The position numbers were made by a program, and so were the translations under genes. The notes under the pieces are model-generated. The model saw only the letters and a list, made by a program, of their open reading frames with translations, had not been told where the DNA came from and did not search any database. Positions 1-9,416 of a DNA stretch of 64,000 nucleotides are shown piece by piece. Numbering within the stretch: the stretch's first letter is position 1; every line of letters begins with the position of its first letter. The DNA comes from Orobanche coerulescens (taxonomy: Eukaryota > Streptophyta > Magnoliopsida > Lamiales > Orobanchaceae): NCBI GenBank assembly GCA_033398695.1, contig CM065801.1, positions 5,642,001-5,706,000 on the forward strand. The letters run 5' to 3'.

Positions 1-281
1 GAAACACCAATAAAACTTCACAACATCCATAATAACATGAGATGGATTTGTGGGAACCCCAAATGGTGGTTCCAAACAGTGATTACGAGAATTGAACCCA
101 ACGGCGACAAAAATGACATCCAACACGGAAATGAGTAAAATAAGTTCGAAACAAGCTCGGATGATGAGGAGTTTAATATCACATATTCTCAAAATACTCA
201 TACGGTTACAAGCGAGCCACTAGGAACGAAAATTACACCAAAAATGAAAATACCGGAAAAGGGAAAAATGCGGATATTACA
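1..281 (-). repeat. D-family LTR, 5' terminal part, cut by window edge
   Basis: Read on the minus strand an LTR starts at 281 with TGTAATATCCGC and runs off the left edge. It aligns by eye with the start of D's 3' LTR (6875 downwards), sharing the ggttacaagcgag and ttccaaacag-type blocks. The sequence just upstream of the LTR start (282-320) is not purine-rich, so this is the start of a 5' LTR or a solo LTR, not a 3' LTR. The target duplication partner lies outside the window. Confidence 0.75.
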
Positions 282-344
282 TCGGGCATCTATCCATTTG
301 GGAGTAAAGACTCCCGACTCAGCTTCTCCCTCCACTAGTTGATC

Positions 345-872
345 CTCACGGCTGCCCTCACCAATTTTTTTTTTCTTTTTATGCTTTCCATTTCTTTCGT
401 ATTGGTGATGTGAGTCTTCATGAAGGCCAAAGGATTAAAAATTGGTTCCTCTACCGGCCTCACCCTCTCGCATGCTGGTCTTTGGTACATCTCAGATGCA
501 GCATCAGTCGCCTATGCATTAACATAAAACATTAACAATATTGATGATGACACATAATTGAAGACAACATATATTATATAATAAAACATTGACAGAATTT
601 AGACGCACCATAGAATGAGCATGATCGTACATGCTCATACTACCTCCAGTATATGTACCCGGTGCCTTTTGCGTAATCACACCGGTACTTTCATCGTAAA
701 GAGTACCCCTATTTTTACATTTCTGAAAGGCCTCGTTCTTCTTCTCTTCGGTCTCCCAACGCTTCCACAAGATCTTAAACTCTTTTTCCTTCAACCACTT
801 CTCCCGCTGACCGACTGGTTTTTGATATATTTTATTTTTAGCGTGCGTAAGCATATCAATAAATCGTCTGTG
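345..872 (-). pseudogene. Relic of CACTA (En/Spm, Ptta) transposase-family protein
   Basis: Minus-strand reading gives RRFIDMLTHAKN, then WLKEKEFKILWKRW, CKNRGTLYDESTG and PGTYTGGSMSMYDHAHSM. After a likely short intron (acceptor near 512) it continues with SEMYQRPACERVRPVEEP and NPLAFMKTHITNTKEM. The order of a lysine-rich W..W stretch, an N-R-G block, a Y/H-T-G-G-S motif and a later 'FMKTH' block matches my memory of the plant Transposase_24 (Ptta/En/Spm) family. Only a C-terminal part is visible and no terminal CACTA repeat was identified, so it is a fragment. The family call is from motif memory and could be wrong. The D-family LTR begins about 60 bp beyond its 3' end. Confidence 0.5.
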
Positions 873-1214
873 GCTATTAAATTTTAATTTAATATAAAAC
901 TACAACTTAATTATCAACTGAAAAGATAATTCTATTTCGTATTAACAACAAGAAAATAAGTATAGTCATATTTGCATACAAAATTAATATGCAAATTAAA
1001 TTTCAACTGTTTCTACATACCTTATAATATCGACCGATATTTCTTCAAAATACTCAATATATCCTTGAATATATATTTCGGAAAAAAATTCAGAACAAAA
1101 AAATGATTCTCCAGAAAAATGATTTTCTTTTCGTGATAGCTTCTCTGTAATTTGCGTGAGTTCTTCTTTGTCAAACGATATCTGAGCTTTATAAAATACT
1201 TACTCAAATATTGG

Positions 1215-1230
1215 CTTCACATATGTGAAG
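1215..1230. repeat. Perfect 16-bp palindrome CTTCACATATGTGAAG, copy 1
   Basis: CTTCACAT followed by its exact reverse complement ATGTGAAG. An identical copy lies at 1437-1452 and a degraded one near 1291. Such repeats resemble the subterminal repeats of CACTA elements, which would fit the relic at 345-872, but this link is inference. Confidence 0.7.
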
Positions 1231-1390
1231 TCAAAGAATAAGTCCAAAATCATTGCACATGCGTCAGGTGGTGCACTTGATAGGATTTAGCTTCACATTA
1301 TGTGGAGGACAAAATCCGTAGCCTAAAGGCGTCACAAGCGTTTCGAAATTTTTGGCAGAAGTTTGAAATTTTTGGCGTGGACGCGGGGAA

Positions 1391-1407
1391 GGGGGGGGGG
1401 GGGGGGG
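1391..1407 (+). repeat. Poly-G tract, 17 consecutive G
   Basis: Seventeen uninterrupted G residues, preceded by GGGGAA and followed by AGG. It is a potential G-quadruplex or slippage site; exact length is often unreliable in assemblies. Confidence 0.8.
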
Positions 1408-1436
1408 AGGAAATTCGATTTTATGAAATACTTTAC

Positions 1437-1452
1437 CTTCACATATGTGAAG
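1437..1452. repeat. Perfect 16-bp palindrome CTTCACATATGTGAAG, copy 2
   Basis: Identical to the copy at 1215-1230, 222 bp apart. It lies about 20 bp upstream of a TATA-like sequence (1472-1479). Confidence 0.7.
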
Positions 1453-1471
1453 CTATTGGGTTCAGAATATT

Positions 1472-1668
1472 TTATAAATACAACATGGCTATAAACTTTC
1501 ATTCATTCCAAAATTTCAATCTTCATTTCATCTCATTTCTTCCACTTTCATCTCTCAATCTTCAAGGTAATTTCTAAATTATTTTTAATTTTGTTAACAA
1601 TTTACTTATATTATTGTTTGTTTATACTAACTTATTAATATTTTTTTGTTTTTTTCTTTGTTTTGCAG
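1472..1668 (+). promoter_or_regulatory. Possible promoter, 5' leader and first intron of a lost gene
   Basis: TATA-like TATAAATAC near 1472 and CTATAAAC near 1489 are followed by a pyrimidine-rich leader. A donor-like CAAG|GTAATTTC (about 1563-1574) and an acceptor-like TTTTGCAG|A (about 1661-1669), with T-rich sequence between, resemble a plant 5' leader intron. No coding exon follows before D-derived sequence begins. It could be the 5' end of a transposon gene. Low confidence. Confidence 0.3.
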
Positions 1669-1924
1669 AATTTTTATTCATTTAAATATAAGTCAATTAT
1701 ATTTTTTCATATTAATATTGTTGCAACATAACATACTCTTTTCAAAATCAATTTTACAAAAATGATGATATTTATTTTCTAATTAAAATAAATATCTTTT
1801 TAGTATAATATAATTTATTTTTAATAACAATGGAAGTGTAGTTTTTAACATTTATTTTTAATTACAACAAAATAATTATTTTTAAACACACAGTAAAAAC
1901 ACACATCATCCATATGAAAATCAA
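1669..1924. other. Very AT-rich sequence, nothing recognised
   Basis: Runs of A and T with no coding potential and no repeat structure seen. The left boundary of D's 3' LTR lies at or near the right end of this stretch but could not be placed exactly. Confidence 0.4.
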
Positions 1925-2202
1925 ATAACCCGCCCGGTACAACCAGCGGAATAATCAACACGACAAACGTAAATAACTTCAACGAATACAAACCACAATC
2001 CGAAGGGAAAAGTCTAAGTACTTGCGAGTACAATCTATAAGTTTATAAAGTAGACAACAACCATATCGAAGGGAACAACGAAAATAAAAGGACTCAAATG
2101 CACATGTCAACGACCCTGGTCAGCATCCTCGTACTGTCCAGCACCCGCTCGTCCGACTGAACATAACCAGAAATCCATAACAAGAATTTTCCCAAAACGG
2201 GT

Positions 2203-2228
2203 CCCCAAATGGGTTAGCAATTACGCTA
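2203..2228 (-). other. Stem-loop pair in D 3' LTR
   Basis: Minus strand: the CTTGTACTAG block, then TAGC-GTAATT-GCTA (2215-2228), then a CCC-ATTT-GGG type hairpin (about 2204-2213). Position and order match the stronger pairs in A, B and G. This is the weakest member of the set. Confidence 0.45.
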
Positions 2229-2346
2229 GTACAAGTAATCAAGTCAAACCATTCGCTTACACATTTCATAGTACAATGCACCAAATTCATTTCAAAACCA
2301 AAAACAGACATGTCTTTTCCGGAAACAAACAGTCAATCATCAATTT

Positions 2347-2572
2347 GCCTAGGACCGGGGTGAAGCCACTGGTCCCACTCGAGGCCTCTAAGGACCCTCC
2401 CGAGCTGGCCATATCATAAAACAAATCACGCACATGCATCGCCTAGGACCGGGGTGAAGCCACTGATCCCACTCGAGGCCTCTAAGGACACTCCCGAGCT
2501 GGCTAGCGAATCAAACTCGTGAATCCAGAGTGAAGTCATAGATTCCCTCGAGGCCCCGTCGGACCCTCCCGA
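2347..2572 (-). repeat. LTR minisatellite of D, about 94-bp unit, 2.5 copies
   Basis: Copies begin near 2347 and 2441, with a divergent partial copy at about 2518-2572. Minus-strand units contain GGGAGGGTCC and GAGGCCTCGAG. The partial copy reads GGGAGGGTCCGACGGGGCC on the minus strand, the same core as the 97-bp repeats of A. Confidence 0.75.
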
Positions 2573-3250
2573 GGTAAGTAAAGCACACACAATATACATT
2601 ACCATTTCATGTTAAGCATAAAGGTTTCCAAAAATACTTGCCTAGAGTAATTGACGACGACTCGAACAGAAGGAATCAAACACGACCGCTAGGAACCGAC
2701 GAAACCGAACCTAACGATTCGAAGAATATAATCACAACCACTTCTTAGCAACTTAGCAATTACCTAAGCTTTTGAATTACAAGTCATTATTACGGATTCG
2801 GAATACCATATAGTTGCAACAATTATGGAAATGGAATACACCCGAAAACCGCCTACGATTCATGTGTATTCGTGCAAAAACAACAATGAGGGCGGATCGC
2901 AACCAAACCCTCTCGATTACGCAAAAACCACGAAATACACCATGAATTCATAGGGAAATAAGAATACCAACTAGATTAATCATATTCATCATGAATTAAT
3001 CAACAACACGGAACGAATTGGACGAAAACGTGAAAACCCCCAAATCTCCCCAAAATAGGGTTCTAGAAGATTTACCTTGATTCAAGAGGTGGGGGATGAT
3101 TATATGATGATAACTTGGTGTTAGAGACTCAAGGTCTTGGATGGATGATGATACTCGCTCAATTCCATGCTCCCAAATGCTCCAAATCGCCTATCTCTTG
3201 GAGAAGAAAAGAAGAGGGGGAAGAAATGAGCTCCCCCGGTCAACTCTCTG

Positions 3251-3260
3251 GTTTTTATAG
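3251..3260 (-). promoter_or_regulatory. TATA box of D 3' LTR
   Basis: Minus-strand CTATAAAAAC directly downstream of the TAGCG palindrome cluster and followed by a pyrimidine-rich stretch, as expected of an LTR promoter at the U3/R boundary. Confidence 0.55.
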
Positions 3261-3264
3261 CCAG

Positions 3265-3686
3265 CGAGTTATTAGCGTGCACTAACCTTCAAAGTTAGCG
3301 TGCGCTAACAGTCAAAACTCCAGTCCAGAAAGCTAATACCCCAGCCCAGAACCTATAGTTCTGGACCCCTAGCGTGCGCTACCAATAATTATCGTGCGCT
3401 AATAGCCTATCGGTAGCGCGCGTTATCAGGCCATAGCATGCGCTACCTGGACACCAAACCGACAGAAGCAACTGCCCAGTACTGGACTATCGCGTTAGCG
3501 CACGCTACCGGACACCTAGCGCGCGCTAGTCCGCAACAACAACGTGCGCTAGACAAAACGTAGCGTGCGCTAATCTGTCTGTCCAGAGAGCAGAGACCAG
3601 AACCAAACTCACCGCCACTTCCAGACTCGACTCGCTAGCACGCGCTACGAAGCAAACGTAGCGTGCGCTACTAATGATGCTTAGCG
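3265..3686. repeat. Cluster of TAGCG-NN-CGCTA palindromes, D U3
   Basis: About twelve copies such as TTAGCGTGCGCTAA, GTAGCGTGCGCTAC and CTAGCGCGCGCTAG at irregular 20-60 bp spacing. All lie upstream of the TATA box on the minus strand. Two more copies continue at 5891 and 5914 beyond the F insertion. Fragments of a TCCAG/CTGGA motif are interspersed. Confidence 0.85.
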
Positions 3687-3724
3687 TGTAACACCCCCAA
3701 TATATTCAGGAATATTACAGCGCC

Positions 3725-3749
3725 GTAAATCCTTTACATAAGAATTTAC
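3725..3749 (-). other. Terminal stem-loop near the 3' end of F LTR
   Basis: Minus strand GTAAATTCTT, loop ATGTA, then AAGGATTTAC: ten pairs with one U.G wobble and a five-base loop, flanked by GCC and GGC. It sits 38 bases before the LTR end, the same place as the stem-loops of A (GTAGAACCTT/AAGGTTCTAC) and B (GTAGATCCTT/AAGGGTCTAC), but with a different stem sequence. Confidence 0.7.
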
Positions 3750-4033
3750 AAGGCTAAATAAATGAAAAGACAATGACAGATACCAAATTATGAAATCACT
3801 GAAAATACATTTCGACAGTTCTGGTTCAATACCGAAAATACAGATATCCAAAGGAGAATATTAATACACCACTGAAATCCAAACATCACAAATTACGACG
3901 TACTCGAGTACTTATTAAAATAACCAACAACAGATAATAAACCCGACCGGAACATCACTCTGCACCCTCGTCGTCATGCAGCTCCAGTGGTTGTTTCCCC
4001 GCTCTCCTGGATCCTGAACATAAACAAATGTTC

Positions 4034-4063
4034 ACCCCCGAAGGAGTTAGCACAACGATGCTA
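4034..4063 (-). other. Stem-loop pair of F LTR, second loop UUCG
   Basis: Minus strand TAGCA-TCGTTG-TGCTA (4048-4063), followed at once by ACTCC-TTCG-GGGGT (4034-4047). As RNA the second is a C(UUCG)G tetraloop. The preceding block CTTGTACTAG is shared with D and, as CTTGCACTAG, with A, B and G. Confidence 0.65.
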
Positions 4064-4183
4064 GTACAAGTACAATAATCATACAACAGTGATGTAATCA
4101 ACAATCATCATAACAAGTTTCTCCAACGAGAAATAACAACAACACTTATCACATCAGAACAGTCTCAACATACTGATGGTATT

Positions 4184-4322
4184 CCAACGATCCAGCGCAC
4201 ACAGCTATAGAATCCCATGATGATCCCGTCGGACCAACGCATGGTGGAACTACCTGTCCAACGATCCAGCGTACACAGCTATAGATTCCCATGATGATTC
4301 CCGTCAGATCAACGCATGGTGG
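4184..4322 (-). repeat. LTR tandem repeat of F, two copies of about 74 bp
   Basis: Each copy carries CCAACGATCCAGCG and ends AACGCATGGTGG. The minus strand contains GGTCCGACGGGATC, related to the GGGTCCGACGGGGCC core of the A repeats. Confidence 0.75.
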
Positions 4323-4589
4323 ATATTTAATCACAACACATATACACAATACAATCACAATATAACTTGTCATAATATAAACCATTCTAATTAGAGTACT
4401 TGCCTCGGTTCGATGACAAGAATAAAACTTCCACGAATATCAAAATACTCGAAGGTCGTCCCTTTGATCAATCACGTTGCTAAGCTCGAACCTTAACAAA
4501 ATAAATTATATAGAATTCATCTCAAGTCGAACGATTATCTAACAATCCAAATTACAGTCGGAAGTTCTTAGAATGAAATATGTCTGGCT

Positions 4590-4812
4590 TGCTTAATGCA
4601 CGCTACGTATCCTATGTAGCGTACGTTAAGGCTATTCGTTAGCGCACGCAATTAAACGCAGCCTAGCGTACGCTAACCATGCATGGTCAGTACCTCACTG
4701 ATCAGTCGATTGACTCGTCTGATGATATAACGCACGCTAAGTTCTAAGCGTAGCGTACGCTAAACATGCCAATAGCGTACGTTAATTCACATAGCTTAGC
4801 GTACGCTAAGCG
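4590..4812. repeat. TAGCG palindrome cluster downstream of the F promoter
   Basis: About eight copies, including CTAGCGTACGCTAA and TTAGCGTACGCTAA. Unlike the other clusters this one lies inside the presumed transcribed part of the LTR (minus strand). Confidence 0.75.
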
Positions 4813-5484
4813 TGCATGGCAGTTTCACTGCTGGGCAGCAGGCCGTTCTAACGGTGATGAAATTTACAAACTCCTCAGTGATTAACCTACGTTATCCGTC
4901 TACATGTCATGTTCATAAACTTATGAATGATCTTACGGATTCAAACATCTTTGAATTTCAAGGAAATGAATATCATCACAACTCTTATATTCAAACTCGA
5001 TTATCATTCTCGTGTGAAGTTTGGTGATCTCAGGTTGATGCACTAGATTCCATTTTCATTATCACATTCAGACTTCATCTTGAAGGTGAACTAACAATTC
5101 CAACTACGATGTTTCAACGACGATATTATAAGCATAATCATTCCCACTTCTAAACATGATGTTTGTTGAATAATTCACTAGTGAAACTCAATATCTTGAT
5201 AGCATGATTCATCTAACTCTTCAGGACACGAATCTAAGCCTGGAGAAAGAATTAATATACCTTAAGATGAAGGAAACACCGAGTTAAAAAGGTAGAATCC
5301 AGCTACGGTTGTTTGTGTGCCAATCCAAGGTGTTTCTCCACTTCAACAATCAATCACAAGTGACATTCAATCTCCAATGATCAAGTAGAGGTGGTCTAAG
5401 TGTGTTTAAGGAGAATAATAGACTCTCTGGACTATCAAGTAATGAGGACGAGTGAAGGGAACAAGAAGAAATGGAGTGATGTCT

Positions 5485-5495
5485 CTTAAATAAAG
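5485..5495 (-). promoter_or_regulatory. TATA-like box of F LTR
   Basis: Minus-strand TTTATTTAAG just downstream of the upstream palindrome cluster (5509-5736) and followed by a CT-rich leader. It resembles the TATTTAAG boxes of A and B. Confidence 0.5.
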
Positions 5496-5508
5496 TTTCT
5501 ACACATTA

Positions 5509-5736
5509 GCTGATTAGCGCACGCTATCCTACTCTCCTTAGCGCACGCTAATAAGAGTTGACTCCAAAACTATCCAGTTCCGCCCGCGGGAATCTTATCC
5601 GGACCCACATCCGGCTGGCGCATGTGCTAGCCGTCTAGCTCAATAATTGACGCCTAGCGCACGCAATTCTTCATTCGTAGTGTGCGCTAGTTATAGACGA
5701 TAACGCACGTTAAGCTACATTCTTAGCGTGCGCTAT
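5509..5736. repeat. TAGCG palindrome cluster in F U3
   Basis: Six copies of the 5-2-5 palindrome, for example TTAGCGCACGCTAA and TTAGCGTGCGCTAT, all upstream of the F TATA box. Confidence 0.75.
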
Positions 5737-5921
5737 CACGAGTTTGCATGAGAAATTTTGCATGTTGTTATACTTATGTACAAGGATACAAATGTGAGAA
5801 ATATCATACTCCAATTATCGAGATCACAATTCCGAATAATACAGGGTTCAAATACAGATGAAATACATAATAATAAATCCGGATATTACATAGCGTGCGC
5901 TATACAACGATGATAGCGCGC

Positions 5922-6608
5922 TGTCACTCCCCACCTTAAGGCAGCAAGCATCGAACAACATCCGACCGAAGCCGTGCGGATGTACAGGCGGCATGGCCGC
6001 GCATGTGCAGGGACTGTGTCAAGCTCACAGAGGACTACCCTCCCTATAATAGGCTTAGACGGAAAAAGCCTTGTGAGTGCAGTGGACATTAAAAGGCCGA
6101 GGAGCACACTCTTCAGAAAGAAGACCTTAGAAGCTTCAAGATGGAAACCAATCAGTTCCCGAAGGTCAAAGAGGATTCCGGAAGCTCCGAAATCGGTTCG
6201 GATTGCTATGGGCCGAATCGGGCCTTAGCCGTGCCGGGCCGGGACACTTCGGGCTGGGTCGGGCCGGACGTTCCAGAGAGGTCTGAGGACTCCAAGGAGT
6301 CTTCTTAGAATTGTATAGATCATTATAGATGATGGCATTCTTGTAAATACGTGGCATAGTAATGTACTAATGGTAATTTACAAGACTAGGAGGATTAGTA
6401 TAAGTACCCCCCTTGGGGCTCATTTGTAACCAATCTTGAGAAATCTGATTTGCTATAGTAATACAAGCAAAATTTTCCCCAAGCATTCTCCTACTTTCCT
6501 TCCTAGCAATCTTAGTTATTGAAAGGCTTACTACTTAGACTTGTGACAATCTAAGATAGTGCCGCACGGCAAGGTAACTTAGCGAGGCGCAAGTACAACC
6601 CCATGACA
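5922..6608 (+). mobile_element. Solo LTR, TGTCA...TGACA ends, 687 bp
   Basis: It begins TGTCACTCCCC and ends TGACA, a 5-bp terminal inverted repeat. It is flanked by GCGCGC on both sides (5916-5921 and 6609-6614), a six-base duplication that may be five plus one shared base. A TATA-like TATAAGTA at 6399-6406, followed by a pyrimidine-rich leader, sets the plus orientation. No coding sequence inside. It split a TAGCGCGCTA palindrome in D's LTR. The superfamily is not certain. Confidence 0.7.
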
Positions 6609-6875
6609 GCGCGCTAGGTATATGATAACGACGGTTCCAAAACACCGAAACACGGGCGAAACATCAAACGGAAGATCACAACACTCATGATAACATAGGA
6701 TTGATCCACGGCAACCCCGAAGCGGCGGTTCCGAACAACAATTACGAGAATCGGATGGCAAAAAGTCCAGTATTAGCTATTCTCAAAATATCAATACGGT
6801 TACAAGCGAGTCGCTAAAAACGAAAAATACACCAAAAATGAGAGTACCATGAAAAGAAAAAATGCGGATATTACA

Positions 6876-6907
6876 TTCTACCCCTCTAAAAATAAGTTTC
6901 GTCCCCA
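6876..6907 (-). promoter_or_regulatory. Polypurine tract of D with upstream hairpin
   Basis: Minus strand AGAGGGGTAGAA directly before the LTR start at 6875, preceded by GGGGACGAAACTT. The GGACGAAA block before the tract is the same as in A, B, C and G. This would prime plus-strand DNA synthesis. Confidence 0.8.
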
Positions 6908-6910
6908 AAC

Positions 6911-8250
6911 TTAAGAAACAAACAACTCGGGGTACCTAGCACGCATGCTATCCTCGATTTCCCAAGTTGCCTCCTCGACACCATGCCTCGACCACTGCAC
7001 CTTGACCAAGGGATGGTCTTATGCCTCAGTCGCTCTAAAATCTTCAAGGGGCGCTCCTCGAAGGTAATGTCCTCGGCGACGCTAATCTCACCATAGTCGA
7101 TGATGTGACTAGGATCCGGAATGTATTTCCTCAACTGGGAAACATGAAAAATGCTATGAACGTGACTCAAGGCCGGAGGTAACGCTAAACGGTATGCCAA
7201 TTCGCCGACTCTCTCGAGAATCTCAAAAGGCCCAATAAATCTCGGGCTCAATTTTCCCTTCTTCCCAAAGCGGAAAACTCCCCTCGCCGGCGACACCTTT
7301 AGCAAAACGTGGTCTCCCAACTCGAACTCCAAAGGTCGACGACGGACGTCGGCATATGACTTCTGTCGACTTTGAGCAGTCAACATCCTCTCCCGAATCA
7401 ATTCCACTTTCCGTCTCATCTCTAAAGCGATATCTGGTTCGGTTCCGACCAAATCGGACGCCTCATTCCAACAAATCAGCGATCGACAACGCCGCCCATA
7501 AAGCACCTCATACGGTGCCATTCGAATCGACGCGTGTCAACTATTATTGTACGTGAATTCGATCAACGACAAGTGTTCCTCCCAATCACTGCTCCAATCG
7601 AGAGCACAAGCACGCAACATATCCTCAAATGTCTGGATAGTGCGCTCCGACTGCCCATCTGACTGATGATGAAAAGAAGTACTCACGCAAACGAGTTCCC
7701 AACGCCCTATGCACCGCCTGCCAAAAGTGCGATACAAACGACCATCACGATCCGAAACAATAGACTTCGGAGTACAGTGAAGCCTCACAATCTATGCAAT
7801 AAACACACGAGCCAACCTATCTGGGCCCCAAGTATCCTTGATGCCCATAAAATGTGCCGACTTGGTCAGACGATCAACTATCACCCAAACCATACATGCC
7901 CGACCTCGATATCGGCAAACTCGTGATGAAGTCCATCGAAATATCTTCCCATCTCCATTTTGGAACGGGAAGTGACGGCAATAAACCAGCCGGTCGCTGA
8001 TGTTCGATTTTGACCTGCTGACAAGTCAAACATCTCGCAACATACTGTGCGACCTCCTCCTTCATATCATTCCACCAAAAGTTCTTCCTCAGGTCCTTGT
8101 ACATCATACTCAAACCAGGATGAACGGAGTAAGGCGTAACATGGACCTCACGCAAAATACCCTGCCTCAATTCCAGGTCGTTCGGCACACACAGCCGACT
8201 ATGGAATCTGAATACACCATCTTCATGAATCACAAACCCAAGAGACTTTC
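6911..8250 (-). pseudogene. D pol: integrase with C-terminal chromodomain-like tail, broken
   Basis: Minus-strand reading shows the integrase zinc-binding region (HVTPYSVHPG and CLTCQQVK), then MDFITSLP, IVDRLTKSAHF, KSIVSDRDG and QSDGQSERTIQTFEDML. These hold the D, D and E positions of the catalytic core, followed by GPFEILERVGELAYRL and HSIFHVSQLRKY. The last part, LVKVQW..HGVEEATWE and RARYPELF before the stop at 6911, matches the chromodomain tail typical of Tekay/Del chromoviruses. Frameshifts near 7870, 7780 and 7030 and stops (for example after YNNS near 7537) break it. It belongs to the same lineage as C but is clearly diverged. Inactive. Confidence 0.85.
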
Positions 8251-9196
8251 CCTTAATAACATTCTCTCGAATTTGAATAATCATAGGATCCTCCATCTGC
8301 TTCAGTTTAATTTCATCGATCAGAGACGACGAAATCTCTAAAGCGCAAAGTTGCCCGATAGCCCCCGACAACAAAATCTCAACATCCAACTCGATCAAAA
8401 CCCGCTGAAGCTCAGATTGAGACGTAAGGATCTCAAGCGTCCGCAACGCGACCGGTTTCCGACTCAAGGCGTCGGCCACGACGTTCTCCTTGCCCGGATG
8501 ATAAATGATTTCGAGATCATAATCCTTAATCAACTCTAACCACATTCTCTGCCTCATATTCAACTCCCGCTAAGTAAATATGTATTTCAGACTTTTATGA
8601 TCGGTAAAAATCTGACATGCAGAGCCAAAAAGATAGTGACGTCAAATATTGAGCGCAAAATCAACTGCCGCTAACTCTAAATCGTGAGTAGGGTAGTTAA
8701 GCTCATACGACCTCAACTGCCTCGACGCAAACGCAATAGTCTTGCCGTGCTGCATCAACACGCACCCAAGACCCTGACCCGAAGCATCGCTATAAACGGA
8801 AAAACCTTCGTTGCCACACGGCAACGCTAAAATCAGGGCTGAAGTCAAACACCTCTTCAGCTCCTCAAAACTCGACTGCCTCTCGTCATTCTAGACGAAC
8901 TTCTCGGACTTTTGGAGCAACTGAGTAAGTGGTCGAGCTAGTTTCGAGAACCCCTCTACGAACCTACGGTAGTAGCCAGCCAAATCCAAGAAACTACGGA
9001 CCTCCTTCACGTTCTGGGGCGGTGACCAATGCAACACTGCCTCAATCTTCTGTGGATCCATACGGACTCCCTCGGCTGAAATCACGCGACCCAGAAATAT
9101 CACTTCCTTCAGACAGAACTCACATCTCGAGAACTTCGCATAGAGTCACTCGGTCCTCAAAATGTCTAACACCTCATGCAGATGATGGGCATGCTC
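8251..9196 (-). pseudogene. D pol: reverse transcriptase C-terminal part and RNase H, broken
   Basis: Minus strand: [18 protein letters not shown] and [19 protein letters not shown] (RT thumb region), then [43 protein letters not shown] and [11 protein letters not shown]. The last four hold the D, E, D and D positions of RNase H. Stops occur where homologues have W or Q (near 8891, 8642 and 8572). The N-terminal RT, protease and gag are missing because element C inserted at 9197 and a later deletion removed the rest. Inactive. Confidence 0.85.
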
Positions 9197-9416
9197 TGTA
9201 ATACCCGATTGTAAATTCATTCATTATCATTCAGTTAATTTTCATTCAGTAATATTTCACTCAGTATTAATCATTCATCATTTATGTTCATTCATCGTGT
9301 TCACTGTTTGACGTACTTGGAATCCTGGATCAGTTATCATTCGTCTTTCTACCTTATTTGAGATTTGAGCCGAGTTTATATTCATCGTCATCTTTGTGGT
9401 GGACTGTGCGTGAGGA

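Larger units (their letters stand above)
873..1471. other. AT-rich non-coding stretch with palindromes
   Basis: No convincing coding sequence. It contains the two perfect 16-bp palindromes and the G17 tract listed separately. A short lysine-rich minus-strand frame at 1022-1207 has no recognisable domain and is not called. Confidence 0.5.
3687..5890 (-). mobile_element. F-family solo LTR with target duplication TAGCG
   Basis: On the minus strand this 2204-bp unit starts TGTAATATCCGG at 5890 and ends GGGGGTGTTACA at 3687. Both sides carry TAGCG (3682-3686 and 5891-5895). No primer site, polypurine tract or coding sequence lies inside, so it is a solo LTR. It resembles the B and G LTRs at its 3' end and the D and C LTRs in its TAGCG palindromes. 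It landed inside a TAGCG(TG)CGCTA palindrome of D. Confidence 0.9.
1925..6875 (-). repeat. D element 3' LTR, interrupted by two solo LTRs
   Basis: On the minus strand it starts at 6875 (TGTAATATCCGC) directly after a purine-rich tract and runs left. It is interrupted by the solo LTRs at 5922-6608 and 3687-5890. In reading order it carries a cluster of TAGCG palindromes, a TATA box (3251-3260), a minisatellite (2347-2572) and a stem-loop pair (2203-2228). About 160 bp of it (2207-2365) matches 63813-63970 with only a few differences, fitting the 5'/3' LTR pair of one element. No TGTTACA end was found at the left, so the end is degraded or deleted; 1925 is approximate. Confidence 0.7.

Noticed and set aside
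837..851. TTAGCGTGCGTAA-like sequence inside the CACTA relic
   Set aside because: A single copy within coding-like sequence and not near a TATA box; treated as chance similarity to the U3 palindromes.
1022..1207. Lys-rich minus-strand frame, possibly more of the CACTA protein
   Set aside because: No motif links it to the relic at 345-872, and AT-rich DNA gives such compositions readily.
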